Assembly: GCA_017305935.1 (NCBI GenBank)
Contig: JAFKJU010000027.1
Span: 23,858-87,857 of the forward strand
Direction of reading: 5' to 3'
DNA length: 64,000 nt
From: Hyphomicrobiales bacterium
GTDB taxonomy: Bacteria > Pseudomonadota > Alphaproteobacteria > Rhizobiales > Rhizobiaceae
Shown: positions 43,465-51,995 of the stretch, one piece after another
How positions within the stretch are numbered: the stretch's first letter is position 1
Layout: every line of letters begins with the position of its first letter
Translations under genes and position numbers: made by a program
Notes under the pieces: model-generated
Told to the model about the DNA's origin: nothing
Databases searched by the model: none
Seen by the model: the letters and a program-made list of their open reading frames with translations, nothing else

Positions 43465-43812
43465 CTAATCTTCGGTCGAACTCCTTCTCTTCGACAGCAT
43501 CGCTATGAGAATGGCCGGAGGTGCCGTGAAGATCGGACACAAGAACCAGAATATGATGATGTTGAAATATGCGATGTAGTGCGCGATCCAGGTCTGCGCA
43601 TCATGAACCGGTTGCGCGGTTTTCGAGCGCAGCAGAACCAGCAAAACTCCGGCGAATGCCTGTGTAATCAGGATCGAAATGCCTGCCGTCACCGCAGAAT
43701 TCAAGCGGGTAGCTCGATCGACACAATATGTCGTCACGATGGACAGAACAATCACGGCCAGCACAAGGTGCAATACGTTGATGTCCACGCCAAACATTTC
43801 CGCTTCGAACAT
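43465..43812 (-). CDS. Small multi-span membrane protein
   Basis: A 115-residue protein (ATG 43812, MFEAEMFG) with three hydrophobic segments (LHLVLAVIVLSIVTTY, ISILITQAFAGVLLVLL, YIAYFNIIIFWFLCPIF). An upstream in-frame ATG at 43860 is possible. Its stop codon TAG shares its last two bases with the IS66 target duplication, so the insertion fell exactly at the end of the gene without breaking it. Probably transcribed with the DUF1176 gene. Confidence 0.65.
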   Translation of the reverse strand: MFEAEMFGVDINVLHLVLAVIVLSIVTTYCVDRATRLNSAVTAGISILITQAFAGVLLVLLRSKTAQPVHDAQTWIAHYIAYFNIIIFWFLCPIFTAPPAILIAMLSKRRSSTED

Positions 43813-43863
43813 ATGCGAGCCCTTACCAACTCGCTGCTGCGCGTGGCGTTCTGAAATCAACGG

Positions 43864-44955
43864 TCATTGCGATAGCTTTTTCCGCTCTACCGTGTCTCGC
43901 CTGTAAACGGTGATGTAGTCGATGCTACCACGACACGCTCCCATGTCGGCTTCCTCGACAAGTAGGAACTGAGTGCCGTCCCAAACGAAAGCCTGTTCCG
44001 CACCGCAATCGGCCATCGCGTGCCCTCGCTCGAAACTGCGCAAGCGCCGCTCCTTTTTGTTCCAATCGGCTGACACCGTCTGCGGCTCATCGAGCGGCGG
44101 ATCGGACGGGGTCAGGCGAACGATGGCTGAGCGTAACCGGCCATCGTTGTCGACCAGGTAGACAAAGCCGGAGCCGTTGTAGGAAGCACAGCCGATCGTC
44201 AGGAGCAGCAACGTCGTTCGATCGTCCAGCCTGTCATAGATCGGCTCTGGCAACCCGGCGCCTGGGTAGTCGCATTTGAGGTTTTCCTGCAATCGGAGCA
44301 ATTCGGCTTGCGCCAGTTGCTTCGGAGGCCAAGCTGAAGCCGGCGGCACGACTATCGGCTGCTCAGGAACCCACGGCGGGACAAAATAGGCGGCACCTTT
44401 GCCGCGCTCCGTCAGGGCTGTGACGGTGCCGAACCGATATTGATCCGCATCCATTCGGCGCATGGCGTCACGTAAGCCACGCAACGATATGCTGGTCAGG
44501 GGACGGTCGCCCCCGTCAACGAGGTCGAGAACCTCTCCCTCGGCCAAGGCCGCGAAGAGAGCGGAATCCACAGGGAGCGGCCATCCGTCCGGTGCGTTGG
44601 CCTGGTCCGCATCCTTCGCGCTGAGCTTCAAACGGAAAATGACCTTGCCGGCCTTGTCCAGGACGGCGAGGCCACGAACTCCGGCAGGATCGGGATTGGT
44701 CTCGCACTGATAGCAGGCCAGAAAGCGAACATGGGGCGCATCGTTCGCGCCCGCGCTGCGATGGATTGCCATGCCAATTGCATTGTCGGCAATGGAATCG
44801 GCACCGGTTTCGACCTCTTCCGATGTCGGCTCAGGATAGAGCGTCGTTGCGTGACAGGCGTGCCGATTGTCGCAACCGACGATCCAATCGCGAAACGTAT
44901 CGAGATAGCCGATTGGGCTGACGGAAACTGCGGCGGCAAGAACGACCGATAACAA
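43864..44955 (-). CDS. DUF1176 family exported protein
   Basis: A 363-residue protein starting with TTG 44955 (GGAG 7 nt upstream); no better ATG exists before the signal sequence. After the signal peptide comes FRDWIVGCDNRHACHATTL, the DUF1176 opening with paired cysteines, and later CGAEQAFVWDGTQFLLVEEADMGACRG. DUF1176 proteins are periplasmic and of unknown function. Operator C is 74 bp upstream, midway to the divergent gene at 45106. Confidence 0.85.
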   Translation of the reverse strand: MLSVVLAAAVSVSPIGYLDTFRDWIVGCDNRHACHATTLYPEPTSEEVETGADSIADNAIGMAIHRSAGANDAPHVRFLACYQCETNPDPAGVRGLAVLDKAGKVIFRLKLSAKDADQANAPDGWPLPVDSALFAALAEGEVLDLVDGGDRPLTSISLRGLRDAMRRMDADQYRFGTVTALTERGKGAAYFVPPWVPEQPIVVPPASAWPPKQLAQAELLRLQENLKCDYPGAGLPEPIYDRLDDRTTLLLLTIGCASYNGSGFVYLVDNDGRLRSAIVRLTPSDPPLDEPQTVSADWNKKERRLRSFERGHAMADCGAEQAFVWDGTQFLLVEEADMGACRGSIDYITVYRRDTVERKKLSQ

Positions 44956-45021
44956 TGTTTGGCTCCGAGAAGGACTACGACGTCAGCATCCGGGCTATCC
45001 GTCTGCAACGCCACCTACGCC

Positions 45022-45037
45022 GATGCACCGGTACGTC
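45022..45037 (+). promoter_or_regulatory. Island operator site C (divergent)
   Basis: GATGCACC/GGTACGTC, the best match to the consensus. The centre is 74 bp from the minus-strand DUF1176 start (44955) and 77 bp from the plus-strand start at 45106, so one palindrome could serve both. Confidence 0.8.
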
Positions 45038-45105
45038 GGCACAATTGCAGCCACACCTTCTGGGATGCACCCTTGAAGCTGAGCCACATTTACAAAGGAT
45101 GATCT

Positions 45106-45390
45106 ATGCCAGAGGTTTCGTCCCATTCGCGCGAACCTGAGGAGCCAAGCCCAAGCCATCGGTCCAAACGAAAGTTGCGCGCCTTCTTCGCAATCATCGG
45201 CGTCGGTTTTGTCCTGTGGAACATTGCAGTCACCGAAAAGCGGGTGATGGATCTGCGCAGCCGGGGCCTTGGCGACGTCGTGATTTCAAGCACCAGAGAT
45301 CACGCATACTTCCCGATGATCGGCGCCATTTTGGGATCGGCGCTGTTCATCAGCATCGGCTTGGCGATGAAACGCATGATGCGGCGGTGA
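45106..45390 (+). CDS. Small two-span membrane protein
   Basis: A 94-residue protein with a polar N-terminus (MPEVSSHSREPEEPSPS), spans at about 27-42 (AFFAIIGVGFVLWNIAV) and 68-86 (YFPMIGAILGSALFISIGL) and a basic tail. First gene of the rightward unit after operator C, followed 4 bp later by 45395. Function unknown. Confidence 0.65.
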   Translation: MPEVSSHSREPEEPSPSHRSKRKLRAFFAIIGVGFVLWNIAVTEKRVMDLRSRGLGDVVISSTRDHAYFPMIGAILGSALFISIGLAMKRMMRR

Positions 45391-45394
45391 CACG

Positions 45395-45931
45395 ATGAAC
45401 TGCAACACAACCATCCCCAAGCAATCCCAGAGGCGGGGCATTCTGCTCGCAATATCCGCCCTCATAATAACAACCGTCGTTTTTCCGTGCAGCGGCAAAG
45501 CCCAGACTCCCGAGGGCAAGATCGGCGAAATCGTGCAGCCGGCCACAGGCACAGGCCGGGCCGTTTACGCCCCGCTGGATCAGGCAGTGATCCTGCCCCG
45601 TTTCTTAGGGCGATGGGCGGTACTGTCCGGCAAATGTGTGGGCCAGAGGTATACGGATCGTATGGAGTTGGACCAGAATCTGGCGATTCTCGCCGGGCGA
45701 ACCCTTACGGTCCAGACCGCGTTGGTGGAGGCTGATCCTCAGAGTACGGCAAATGAGGCGCAGCCTCCCCGTGCGGGCGACTACGCCGATGCCGACGACC
45801 TTCTCGTCGGGTTTGATCGGCCTGGACCTGACGGCCCGCGCTACATCCATTTCCGCTTTGCACGCGGAAGCGGCCGCCTGATCGTTGAGGAAGTTGGCAA
45901 GCCGAGACGTGCTTATGTTCGCTGCTCCTGA
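45395..45931 (+). CDS. Exported protein, GRWA...RC type (paralogue of 39334)
   Basis: A 178-residue protein with a signal peptide (GILLAISALIITTVVFPCSGKAQ). The mature region has LPRFLGRWAVLSGKCVGQ and ends RRAYVRCS, paralleling the protein at 39334. ATG 45395 closely follows the preceding stop. Unknown function. Confidence 0.65.
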   Translation: MNCNTTIPKQSQRRGILLAISALIITTVVFPCSGKAQTPEGKIGEIVQPATGTGRAVYAPLDQAVILPRFLGRWAVLSGKCVGQRYTDRMELDQNLAILAGRTLTVQTALVEADPQSTANEAQPPRAGDYADADDLLVGFDRPGPDGPRYIHFRFARGSGRLIVEEVGKPRRAYVRCS

Positions 45932-46028
45932 TCGTCCCCGATCCCAGCAGGTGAATACCCCAGAGCGGCAAATCAATTTCCATATAGATGACAAGCTGTT
46001 CGCGACCGTGACCGGAATTGGCCGCCGG

Positions 46029-47381
46029 ATGAGGCGTGCCATCCCCGTTGCCGGTATGCGCGGCCTTATCTTGATGCTGGCTGGATCACTCGCCTTTCAG
46101 ACGATCGGTTCATACGCCTCCGCCGCCGCCTTGGGTGAGGGACTAGAAAACCCCGATCCGATCAATGCCGCTACGCAGGCTTGCCGGTCCAACGAGTTCA
46201 ACCAGTTCTTGCGCCTCTATGCGCAATCGAAAGCGGTTCGAGAACGCTTCACCGCGGATCAGGTCAATGTCGCTGCGGCCGGTGACGCCCCCTCGCACTT
46301 CATGACGAAGGCCGACTATCTCGGCCGCCTGCCGATCGCGACGCATGGCTGGAACTACGTCGCGCCGGACAGCCGCGCTCCCGGTAAGACGGCAAAGTAT
46401 CTCCTCATCAGGACAGGCCGTGTTGCGAAAACCGTATGGCGCGTCGACTGGGCGAATGCCCGCTTCGACAACGAACCTGCGGACGGGAAATGGATCGGCG
46501 TTCCTGTCGAAATCCGAGGACCGTCGGGCAAGCTGACCTTCGTGGCCGCCGATGATGGCTGCTGGCGCCTGACCGACGATGTGGAGGCGCCCAAGGACAC
46601 GCCGTTCAAGAAAGGCGTGCCGCGCTTGCAGTGCACGGTTCGAGGAGACGACTATCGGCGGGAGCTGGCGAGGGTCGAGCGCGTGATCACCGATCATCCC
46701 GAAGACATGGATGTCGGACGCAATCTGGCCGTCTGCGCGAAGCTCGCCGACACGATCGAGCGGACAATTCGCAGCAGTCCGAAGCTCAACGAACTGCGGC
46801 ATGCGATCGACAGAAAGCTGGCGAGCCTCGCCCGTCGGCAGAAGCCCGGCGCCCGCGCGGCGCTGGCGCAGGATGAAGGCCGCGCCCGGCGCAGCATCAT
46901 GCTCGAGCAATATGTGCTGGCGGATGGCACAACGGAGGACTGGGACCTACCGGGCACCCTTGAACAGCGGCTTCGTGATCGGCTGGCAGAACTGGCCCTG
47001 ATAGCGCCATCAAGGCAGGACTATGTGGGCGAGTGGATAAACGCCTCGGGCACGCTCGACATCAGCCGCGACGGCAATGCCTACAGGATTGATGCGAACC
47101 CCGTCGATATCGATTTCCTGGCCTGGACCTGCGAATTCGAAGGTCGCATGCACCGGACGAAAGATGGGCTTGAACTTGATGACGTCGAGGGCGAGACAGT
47201 TCATGCCCGCCTGCGGGCTGGTGTTCTGATCGTCGAGCATCGTCCAACGCCAGGCGGCTTTATCGGAACCTGCGGCGCCAATGGCAGTATCAGCGGCACC
47301 TATTTCCCGACCCGGCCGGAGCCAAAACCGCCTGCGGAGTTGATGAAGAGTGGACCGCCGCTTGAATTCACCAATCCGTGA
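46029..47381 (+). CDS. Large exported protein of the AFAE/QxxFTA paralogous family
   Basis: About 450 residues from ATG 46029 (MRRAIPVAGMRGLILM); the frame is open upstream to 45885 but the signal peptide (GLILMLAGSLAFQTIGSYASA) favours 46029. The mature N-terminus has ACRSNEFNQFLRLYAQSKAVRERFTADQV, similar to proteins at 49042, 58132 and 61447. A helical middle follows, and a C-terminal beta-rich domain (about 340-440) with DYVGEWINASGTLDISRDGN, like small lipocalin-type envelope domains. No name can be given. Operon with 45106-45395. Confidence 0.7.
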   Translation: MRRAIPVAGMRGLILMLAGSLAFQTIGSYASAAALGEGLENPDPINAATQACRSNEFNQFLRLYAQSKAVRERFTADQVNVAAAGDAPSHFMTKADYLGRLPIATHGWNYVAPDSRAPGKTAKYLLIRTGRVAKTVWRVDWANARFDNEPADGKWIGVPVEIRGPSGKLTFVAADDGCWRLTDDVEAPKDTPFKKGVPRLQCTVRGDDYRRELARVERVITDHPEDMDVGRNLAVCAKLADTIERTIRSSPKLNELRHAIDRKLASLARRQKPGARAALAQDEGRARRSIMLEQYVLADGTTEDWDLPGTLEQRLRDRLAELALIAPSRQDYVGEWINASGTLDISRDGNAYRIDANPVDIDFLAWTCEFEGRMHRTKDGLELDDVEGETVHARLRAGVLIVEHRPTPGGFIGTCGANGSISGTYFPTRPEPKPPAELMKSGPPLEFTNP

Positions 47382-47886
47382 CATTCGGTGTTTCGTTTGT
47401 CTGGCTTGCTGGCATCGCCTCTTTCAGCGACGCCTCACCTGCTGGCGCGGTGTCCGTCGACCAATAGATGCAGATCCGACGCTCGGCGCCTTTAAGCCAA
47501 CACGCCGGATCTCGGCGACTGCGGGTGAATTTTCCTAGAGGGACCATCCTTGCCCCGTTATCATAATCCACGGTGATCTCCGCCGCAGACGACTTGTCGG
47601 CATAATAGGCCCTTCCTGCGAGATCGATCGCAAAACTGCCATTTCCATTGCGCGGATAGAACGTGCAGACGGCGGGAGCTTCAGCGTCCAGTACGCACTT
47701 TGCCGGATGACCCGTGCCGATGCGTCCGCCGTCAAAGTCCGCCATAGGCTTGACCGGGAGCCCCTCTCCCAAGGCGTTGCCGCGGCTGTCCTTCACCTGC
47801 GCAGTGGCGGTCGAGACCAGAAGCAAGAGTGAACAACATAGGGAAAGGTGAAAGGTGGCAGGCCGCAGACCCGTGGAAGACGCCAT
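47368..47886 (-). CDS. Exported protein of unknown function
   Basis: A 172-residue protein (ATG 47886) with signal peptide FHLSLCCSLLLLVSTATA-QVKD. Mature part has CVLDAEAPAVCTFYPRNGNGSFAIDL and ACWLKGAERRICIYW, two likely disulfide pairs. It is convergent with, and overlaps by 14 bp, the gene ending at 47381. Probably transcribed after the hydrolase gene at 48829. Confidence 0.65.
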   Translation of the reverse strand: MASSTGLRPATFHLSLCCSLLLLVSTATAQVKDSRGNALGEGLPVKPMADFDGGRIGTGHPAKCVLDAEAPAVCTFYPRNGNGSFAIDLAGRAYYADKSSAAEITVDYDNGARMVPLGKFTRSRRDPACWLKGAERRICIYWSTDTAPAGEASLKEAMPASQTNETPNVTDW

Positions 47887-47977
47887 GCGTTTCAGCGGTT
47901 TTATGCAAGCCCCCCGACTCTCTCGATGCTTGCGAGCGGAGCGCACCAGGCTACCGATCAACCTCCGGATTATCGGC

Positions 47978-48829
47978 TTACTTCTGCCCACGGGCGACCG
48001 ACGACGTTCGTGCTATCGTCAACACCTCATGGATGGCGGCGACGACCACTTCGGGCTTTTCCAACGGAATGCCGTGACCGCTATCCACCCAAACCTGCTT
48101 TGCCCCAGGATTCAAGCGGGCAATGTCGACGCGTTTTGCATTGGCGTCCCGTGCCAGCTCGGATGTCTCATCCATCGGTTTCTTGGCTGAGAGTACGATT
48201 ACCGGCTTCCCATTGAGCGGCGGCAACGCGAGCAGCGACGCGCCCGTAGCCGGGATAGCCGCCAATTCTTTCTTTGCGGCCTCGGAGGTCATCGCCTTGA
48301 AAGCGACGTTCGCCCATGCTGGCCAGTTTTCCCGCGCGCCCGCACCCTTCATTTGTTCGGGGTGTGTGGAATCAACCAATACGAGACCCGCGACCTCGTT
48401 CGGGTAGCGTCGTGCGTAGAGCTGCATGTAGAGCCCACCAAGCGAGTGCCCTACCAGCACATAGGGCGGAGCGATCCCCGTTTCCCGCAGGTTCTGCCGC
48501 AACTCCTCAACGATGTGATCCCCATCGCGCGGCATCGAAACATTGTCGCTCGCCCCGGTGCCAGGACGATTGTAGGCGAAAACCTGGGTCTCTTTGGCGA
48601 CCTCCGGAAATACCTTCGCCCACCACTCCAGCCGCCCCCCAAGGCCGTTCTCCATCACCACTGCGGGCGCACCGTGTCCGGCGATCACATACTCCACCCG
48701 TTTTTGAGCAATGACGGAAGTATTCACCCCCTCTATCGTCGCGCAGGCGCTCAGGCAGAGGCTGGCGGCGAGAAGAACGGCGGCATTACACCACTCTCGC
48801 GGGCGGCAAGGCTTTGAAATCTTAAACAT
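47978..48829 (-). CDS. Lipoprotein alpha/beta-hydrolase
   Basis: A 283-residue hydrolase with a lipoprotein signal (LAASLCLSACATIEG, lipobox LSAC), nucleophile elbow VGHSLGG, acid region around LVLVDSTHP and a late His in VDSGHGIPLEKPE. NGLGGRLEWW is the oxyanion region. It would be anchored in the envelope; substrate unknown. A degenerate operator lies 112 bp upstream and another ACCGGTAG-type match about 60 bp upstream. Confidence 0.85.
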   Translation of the reverse strand: MFKISKPCRPREWCNAAVLLAASLCLSACATIEGVNTSVIAQKRVEYVIAGHGAPAVVMENGLGGRLEWWAKVFPEVAKETQVFAYNRPGTGASDNVSMPRDGDHIVEELRQNLRETGIAPPYVLVGHSLGGLYMQLYARRYPNEVAGLVLVDSTHPEQMKGAGARENWPAWANVAFKAMTSEAAKKELAAIPATGASLLALPPLNGKPVIVLSAKKPMDETSELARDANAKRVDIARLNPGAKQVWVDSGHGIPLEKPEVVVAAIHEVLTIARTSSVARGQK

Positions 48830-48933
48830 GGACTCTCCCTCGCCACCGCCCGGTCACGCGGTTGCGCACAGACCGTCGACGACTGTCGACCGGTAGACGC
48901 TAGTTCTCCCAGGGATAGAAGTTGAGCGTGCCT

Positions 48934-48949
48934 GGCGTACCAGTACGTT
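48934..48949 (+). promoter_or_regulatory. Island operator site J (one core mismatch)
   Basis: Core GTACCAGTAC (48937-48946) differs at one position from the GTACCGGTAC palindrome. It lies 112 bp from the hydrolase start (minus) and 100 bp from the start at 49042 (plus). A further partial match (CGACCGGTAGACG) lies near 48887-48899. Confidence 0.45.
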
Positions 48950-49041
48950 GCCCGCGTTGACCGGCACGAGATGGATTAGAATTCTGCGGATGCAGCCGCC
49001 TATCAACCTTGCTGCGCTTCGCTATTTCACCGGAGACCAGC

Positions 49042-49720
49042 ATGTTGCCGATGATCGAGAAACTCCTGCGCGTCACGCCCAGAGCAAAGACGACAGACCG
49101 ACCGCCTTGTGCTGGCCGCGCCCATCAAGCGGCGATCGTCAGGGAGCGCAGGATTACGCTGCGGACGACCTTTTTGCGCCGCCCTTTCTTCGTCTCCGCG
49201 ATCACACTGACCATCGTTGCGGCGAGCATATGGATGCAAGGAAGTTCCGGCGGTGCGCACGCACGGGATCTCAACCCTTCAGCCGCAGGCCAGGCCAGAG
49301 GTGCTGCCTGCCCGTCAGACAAAATCGCTGATTTTTTCCAAGCCTTCGCAGAGAGCACGGAACTTCAGCGCGCATACACCGCGAGTACCGTGGAAACAGC
49401 GTTCGTAGACTGGAATGCACAACCTGAGCCGGGCGAATCTGTTGAGCCCATACTGCGCGAAAAGTTGCATTTTCCGCTCGTCCCCAATCGAGTCACTCGG
49501 CAGCAAGAAGGTCTGCGCTACCGCTGACAGCGGAAATCGTGTAACCGTGGTGCTTGAGGTGCCGGATACCGATATGCAGCTTCGTTACACCTTCCGCAGC
49601 GATGCCTGCTGGACCCTGATCAAAATTGTTGATCCGGCCTTCGGCACGGCGTTCCCCGGAGAAGCTCCTCCCGCCAAAACAACCACCTCCCCAGACGCGG
49701 CGTCACGGACGCGCAACTAG
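49042..49720 (+). pseudogene. Frameshifted member of the AFAE/QxxFTA paralogous family
   Basis: The first frame (ATG 49042, GGAG 7 nt upstream) has an N-terminal membrane/signal segment and FFQAFAESTELQRAYTASTVETAFVDWNAQPEP, ending at 49527 after EGLRYR. Continuing in the next frame gives SGNRVTVVLEVPDTDMQL and DACWTLIKIVDPAFG to 49720. The intact paralogue on the minus strand (start 61447) has EGLRHRYVSTNANRAVVALEVPDT in one frame. The break is thus near 49515-49530, consistent with loss of a few bases. The intact paralogue carries an extra C-terminal LprI domain that is absent here. Confidence 0.75.
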
Positions 49721-49758
49721 CGAAACGTGTGTCGGCCAGCACCGCGAGTATTTCCTAG

Positions 49759-50256
49759 TCAGCGGAGCCTGACCGGATAGCTGCAGTTCGAATAGACAAT
49801 TCGGCAGTTCTCCGTCCTTCTCCCGCATCCATTAAGTCCTATGCGGGAGGCTTCGCCGACTGTCTCCGCATTTGCGGTGACGTAGTAGTGGTCGCCCCAG
49901 GCGATGACGGCACACTGGTTGTCATATGAGACCTCGACACGGCAGGATTCTCCTCCACCAGTATCGCGACAGGCCGTCATCGCCACAGCTTCGGCGGACA
50001 CTCGGCTCTCCATATCGCTAGCTACTCCAACGCCGCCTTGAGCAACCTTGGGATCGATCGCAATCGCGCCCCAGCGCGTGGACCATTGCGGCGTTTCCGG
50101 CACCTGCTCAGGTGTATCCTCGTCTGACGACAATTCCGAGCAATAGGGGATGCCGTCGCCGAAATCCGGCCCCGAGCCGATGCGGCACGGTTGAGCTTGA
50201 ACCGTAGAAGCATAGCCGAACGCCAATAACAGGCTCGCCACGAGACGGATTTTCAT
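49759..50256 (-). CDS. DUF4189 exported protein (copy 1)
   Basis: A 165-residue protein (ATG 50256, MKIRLVASLLLAFGYASTVQA signal). The DUF4189 domain has STRWGAIAIDPKV, CRVEVSYDNQCAVIAWG and ENCRIVYSNCS. Cys spacing suggests disulfides. DUF4189 is a family of small secreted proteins of unknown function. Operator D1 is 79 bp upstream. Confidence 0.85.
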   Translation of the reverse strand: MKIRLVASLLLAFGYASTVQAQPCRIGSGPDFGDGIPYCSELSSDEDTPEQVPETPQWSTRWGAIAIDPKVAQGGVGVASDMESRVSAEAVAMTACRDTGGGESCRVEVSYDNQCAVIAWGDHYYVTANAETVGEASRIGLNGCGRRTENCRIVYSNCSYPVRLR

Positions 50257-50327
50257 GCGCGGATACTCCAGCTTTGTCGGAATATCCTCCAGATGCCACC
50301 CTGGCGTGCTGTTCGTCACTCCCTGCT

Positions 50328-50343
50328 GGTGTACCGGTTCCAC
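50328..50343 (-). promoter_or_regulatory. Island operator site D1
   Basis: In gene direction GGAACC/GGTACACC around core ACCGGTAC; centre 79 bp before the minus-strand DUF4189 start (50256). It is 41 bp from site D2. Confidence 0.65.
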
Positions 50344-50368
50344 CCCCCAGGACTGATGCCAAACGTCC

Positions 50369-50384
50369 AATGCACCGGTACGTT
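50369..50384 (+). promoter_or_regulatory. Island operator site D2
   Basis: AATGCACC/GGTACGTT with exact core. It faces the RidA-like gene; spacing to its preferred start (50572) is unusually long at about 195 bp. Confidence 0.65.
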
Positions 50385-50571
50385 TTACGGCGCGCGAAAT
50401 CGACGTTCCATCGTCATAGGCACGGTAGCCTCCCGACGAATTGCGGCAGCGCGACATGCCATTTTGCGGCCAACCCGGCCTTCATCCAAGGACATGTGCC
50501 GCTCGGCTCTCCAAGCAGCGGCGAGGATTCCACATGCTGATGTTTCAGCAATCATGCGACGGAGCCCGAAT

Positions 50572-51150
50572 ATGCCGCCCACTGCAGGAATGAGCCGTCG
50601 AAACCTTGCCTGCATCTTGGGGGTAAGCTTGCTGCTTCCCTCTTGCGTCGGGATGGGTGCATCGCCCACCGCCCCCGATGCGCGACTGGGCACAATTGAG
50701 CGGGCCGCAGGTGACAGTTCAGTAAGAATGGAAAGCCCTGTATCCAACAATAAGCTGTACTATAGATCAGAGACCACGAAGGCGGCAGGACTACCTTTCT
50801 CCGATGCCGTCCATGTCGGTGATCTACTCTACCTCAACAATCAAATCGGCAATCGGCCGGGCGAGGGATTTTTGGTGGATAGCGGTTTCAAGGCCCAGTT
50901 TGCGCAGATCATGCGCAACATTGATGGAGTGCTTGAAGCAAATGATTTGTCGCGCGCGGATATCGCAATGTGTACTGTGACAGTGACGGACTTGGCCGTT
51001 TGGAGCGAACTCAATCGCCTATGGATAGCGAACTTTTCTGATAATCGACTGCCGGCCCGCAACGTGATTGGCGTAACCGCGCTGCCCCTGGGGGCGGCAG
51101 TCGGCGTACAGTGTGTTGCCGCTCACCCGTCGGGCGAACCTTCGCAATAG
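50572..51150 (+). CDS. RidA-family protein with lipoprotein signal
   Basis: A 192-residue protein. The N-terminus (MSRRNLACILGVSLLLPSCVG) is a lipoprotein signal with lipobox LPSC. The mature part is a RidA/YjgF domain: GLPFSDAVHVGDLLYLNNQIG, NIDGVLEANDL and the conserved Arg in LPARNVIG. Classic RidA proteins deaminate reactive imines in the cytosol, so an exported version is unusual. I chose ATG 50572 (GGAG 7 nt upstream); ATG 50590 is an alternative. Confidence 0.8.
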   Translation: MPPTAGMSRRNLACILGVSLLLPSCVGMGASPTAPDARLGTIERAAGDSSVRMESPVSNNKLYYRSETTKAAGLPFSDAVHVGDLLYLNNQIGNRPGEGFLVDSGFKAQFAQIMRNIDGVLEANDLSRADIAMCTVTVTDLAVWSELNRLWIANFSDNRLPARNVIGVTALPLGAAVGVQCVAAHPSGEPSQ

Positions 51151-51290
51151 ATGTTTATGCCGCAAAGTGGTCGCACTGCTTCAATGTGAACCGCTTGGGT
51201 TCGGAATGGCGGACCGCTTTCCTTCGGCCCGTTACTTTGGAACGCCGCCGCGATTCCGTCATTTGCCCTGGCGAAATACAGAAGGTGAAC

Positions 51291-51306
51291 AGAGTACCGG
51301 TACACC
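51291..51306 (+). promoter_or_regulatory. Island operator site E
   Basis: Contains the perfect 10-bp palindrome GTACCGGTAC (51294-51303); centre 87 bp upstream of the DUF4189 gene at 51386. Confidence 0.75.
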
Positions 51307-51385
51307 CGGCGTGTAGGCCTGAGCGCGGCATAAGCGCTATGCTGGCAGCAACCGCCTCTCAGGTCCCGGCAAGGAGGAATGAGCA

Positions 51386-51937
51386 ATGAAAATCGCCAGC
51401 GAAATGAGGGCGGCGCGACGCATATTTTTCGCGGCGCTGCTCTGGGCGACCCTCGCGCCCTTAGGCACCGCCCATGCCCAATATGTATGTATGCCGGGAA
51501 CCCATTCGACAACCGGAGCCTGGGAAGTCCCGAATGCCAGCTTTTGCGCGCCCGACGAGAGCCAGGGCGATGACCGCGAAAGCCGGGGCACTAATGATGC
51601 GAACCCGCCGCCGGAACCCGTGTGGGAAACGCGCTGGGGTGCGATCGCTACCGGAGAAGGTTCCTTCGGCACCGCGGTCAGCTATCCAAGCGAGCAGGCG
51701 GCACGCAGTCGCGCTACCCTTGAATGTCAGGCCCAATCGAATGGGAAGCCCTGCCGGGTCAAGCTGGCTTTCTACAATCAATGCGCTGCCTTGGCGGGCG
51801 GTGACACAGGATCGATAGCTTTCGGTTCAGCAACCGAGGAGCGAGCCAAGAACCTTGCTGTCACAAACTGCTCCAAACACACCTCAAACTGCCGGGTCAT
51901 CTATTCGGGGTGCAGCTTGCCAGAACTGAGCAGATGA
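51386..51937 (+). CDS. DUF4189 exported protein (copy 2)
   Basis: A 183-residue protein with signal peptide (FFAALLWATLAPLGTAHA-QYV) and a DUF4189 domain: ETRWGAIATGEGSFG, CRVKLAFYNQCAALAGG and SNCRVIYSGCS. It has the same order of motifs as copy 1, with a linker of about 40 residues before the domain. Good SD (GGAGG) before ATG 51386. Confidence 0.87.
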   Translation: MKIASEMRAARRIFFAALLWATLAPLGTAHAQYVCMPGTHSTTGAWEVPNASFCAPDESQGDDRESRGTNDANPPPEPVWETRWGAIATGEGSFGTAVSYPSEQAARSRATLECQAQSNGKPCRVKLAFYNQCAALAGGDTGSIAFGSATEERAKNLAVTNCSKHTSNCRVIYSGCSLPELSR

Positions 51938-51995
51938 CCGGAGGCAACAGGTAGCCAGGCGAACAATTTTTGCTCCGCCGTTCTCCGAAATCTTT

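Larger units (their letters stand above)
40228..43466 (+). mobile_element. IS66-family insertion sequence with passenger gene
   Basis: Perfect 20-bp terminal inverted repeats GTAACCGTCCGGTCTCGGCC at 40236-40255 and 43439-43458 (reverse complement) enclose a 3,223-bp element. It is flanked by the 8-bp direct repeat GCCGGGCT at 40228-40235 and 43459-43466, the target duplication size of IS66. It carries tnpA, tnpB, tnpC and a YecA/SEC-C gene. The intact duplication indicates a simple insertion into the island. Confidence 0.95.
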
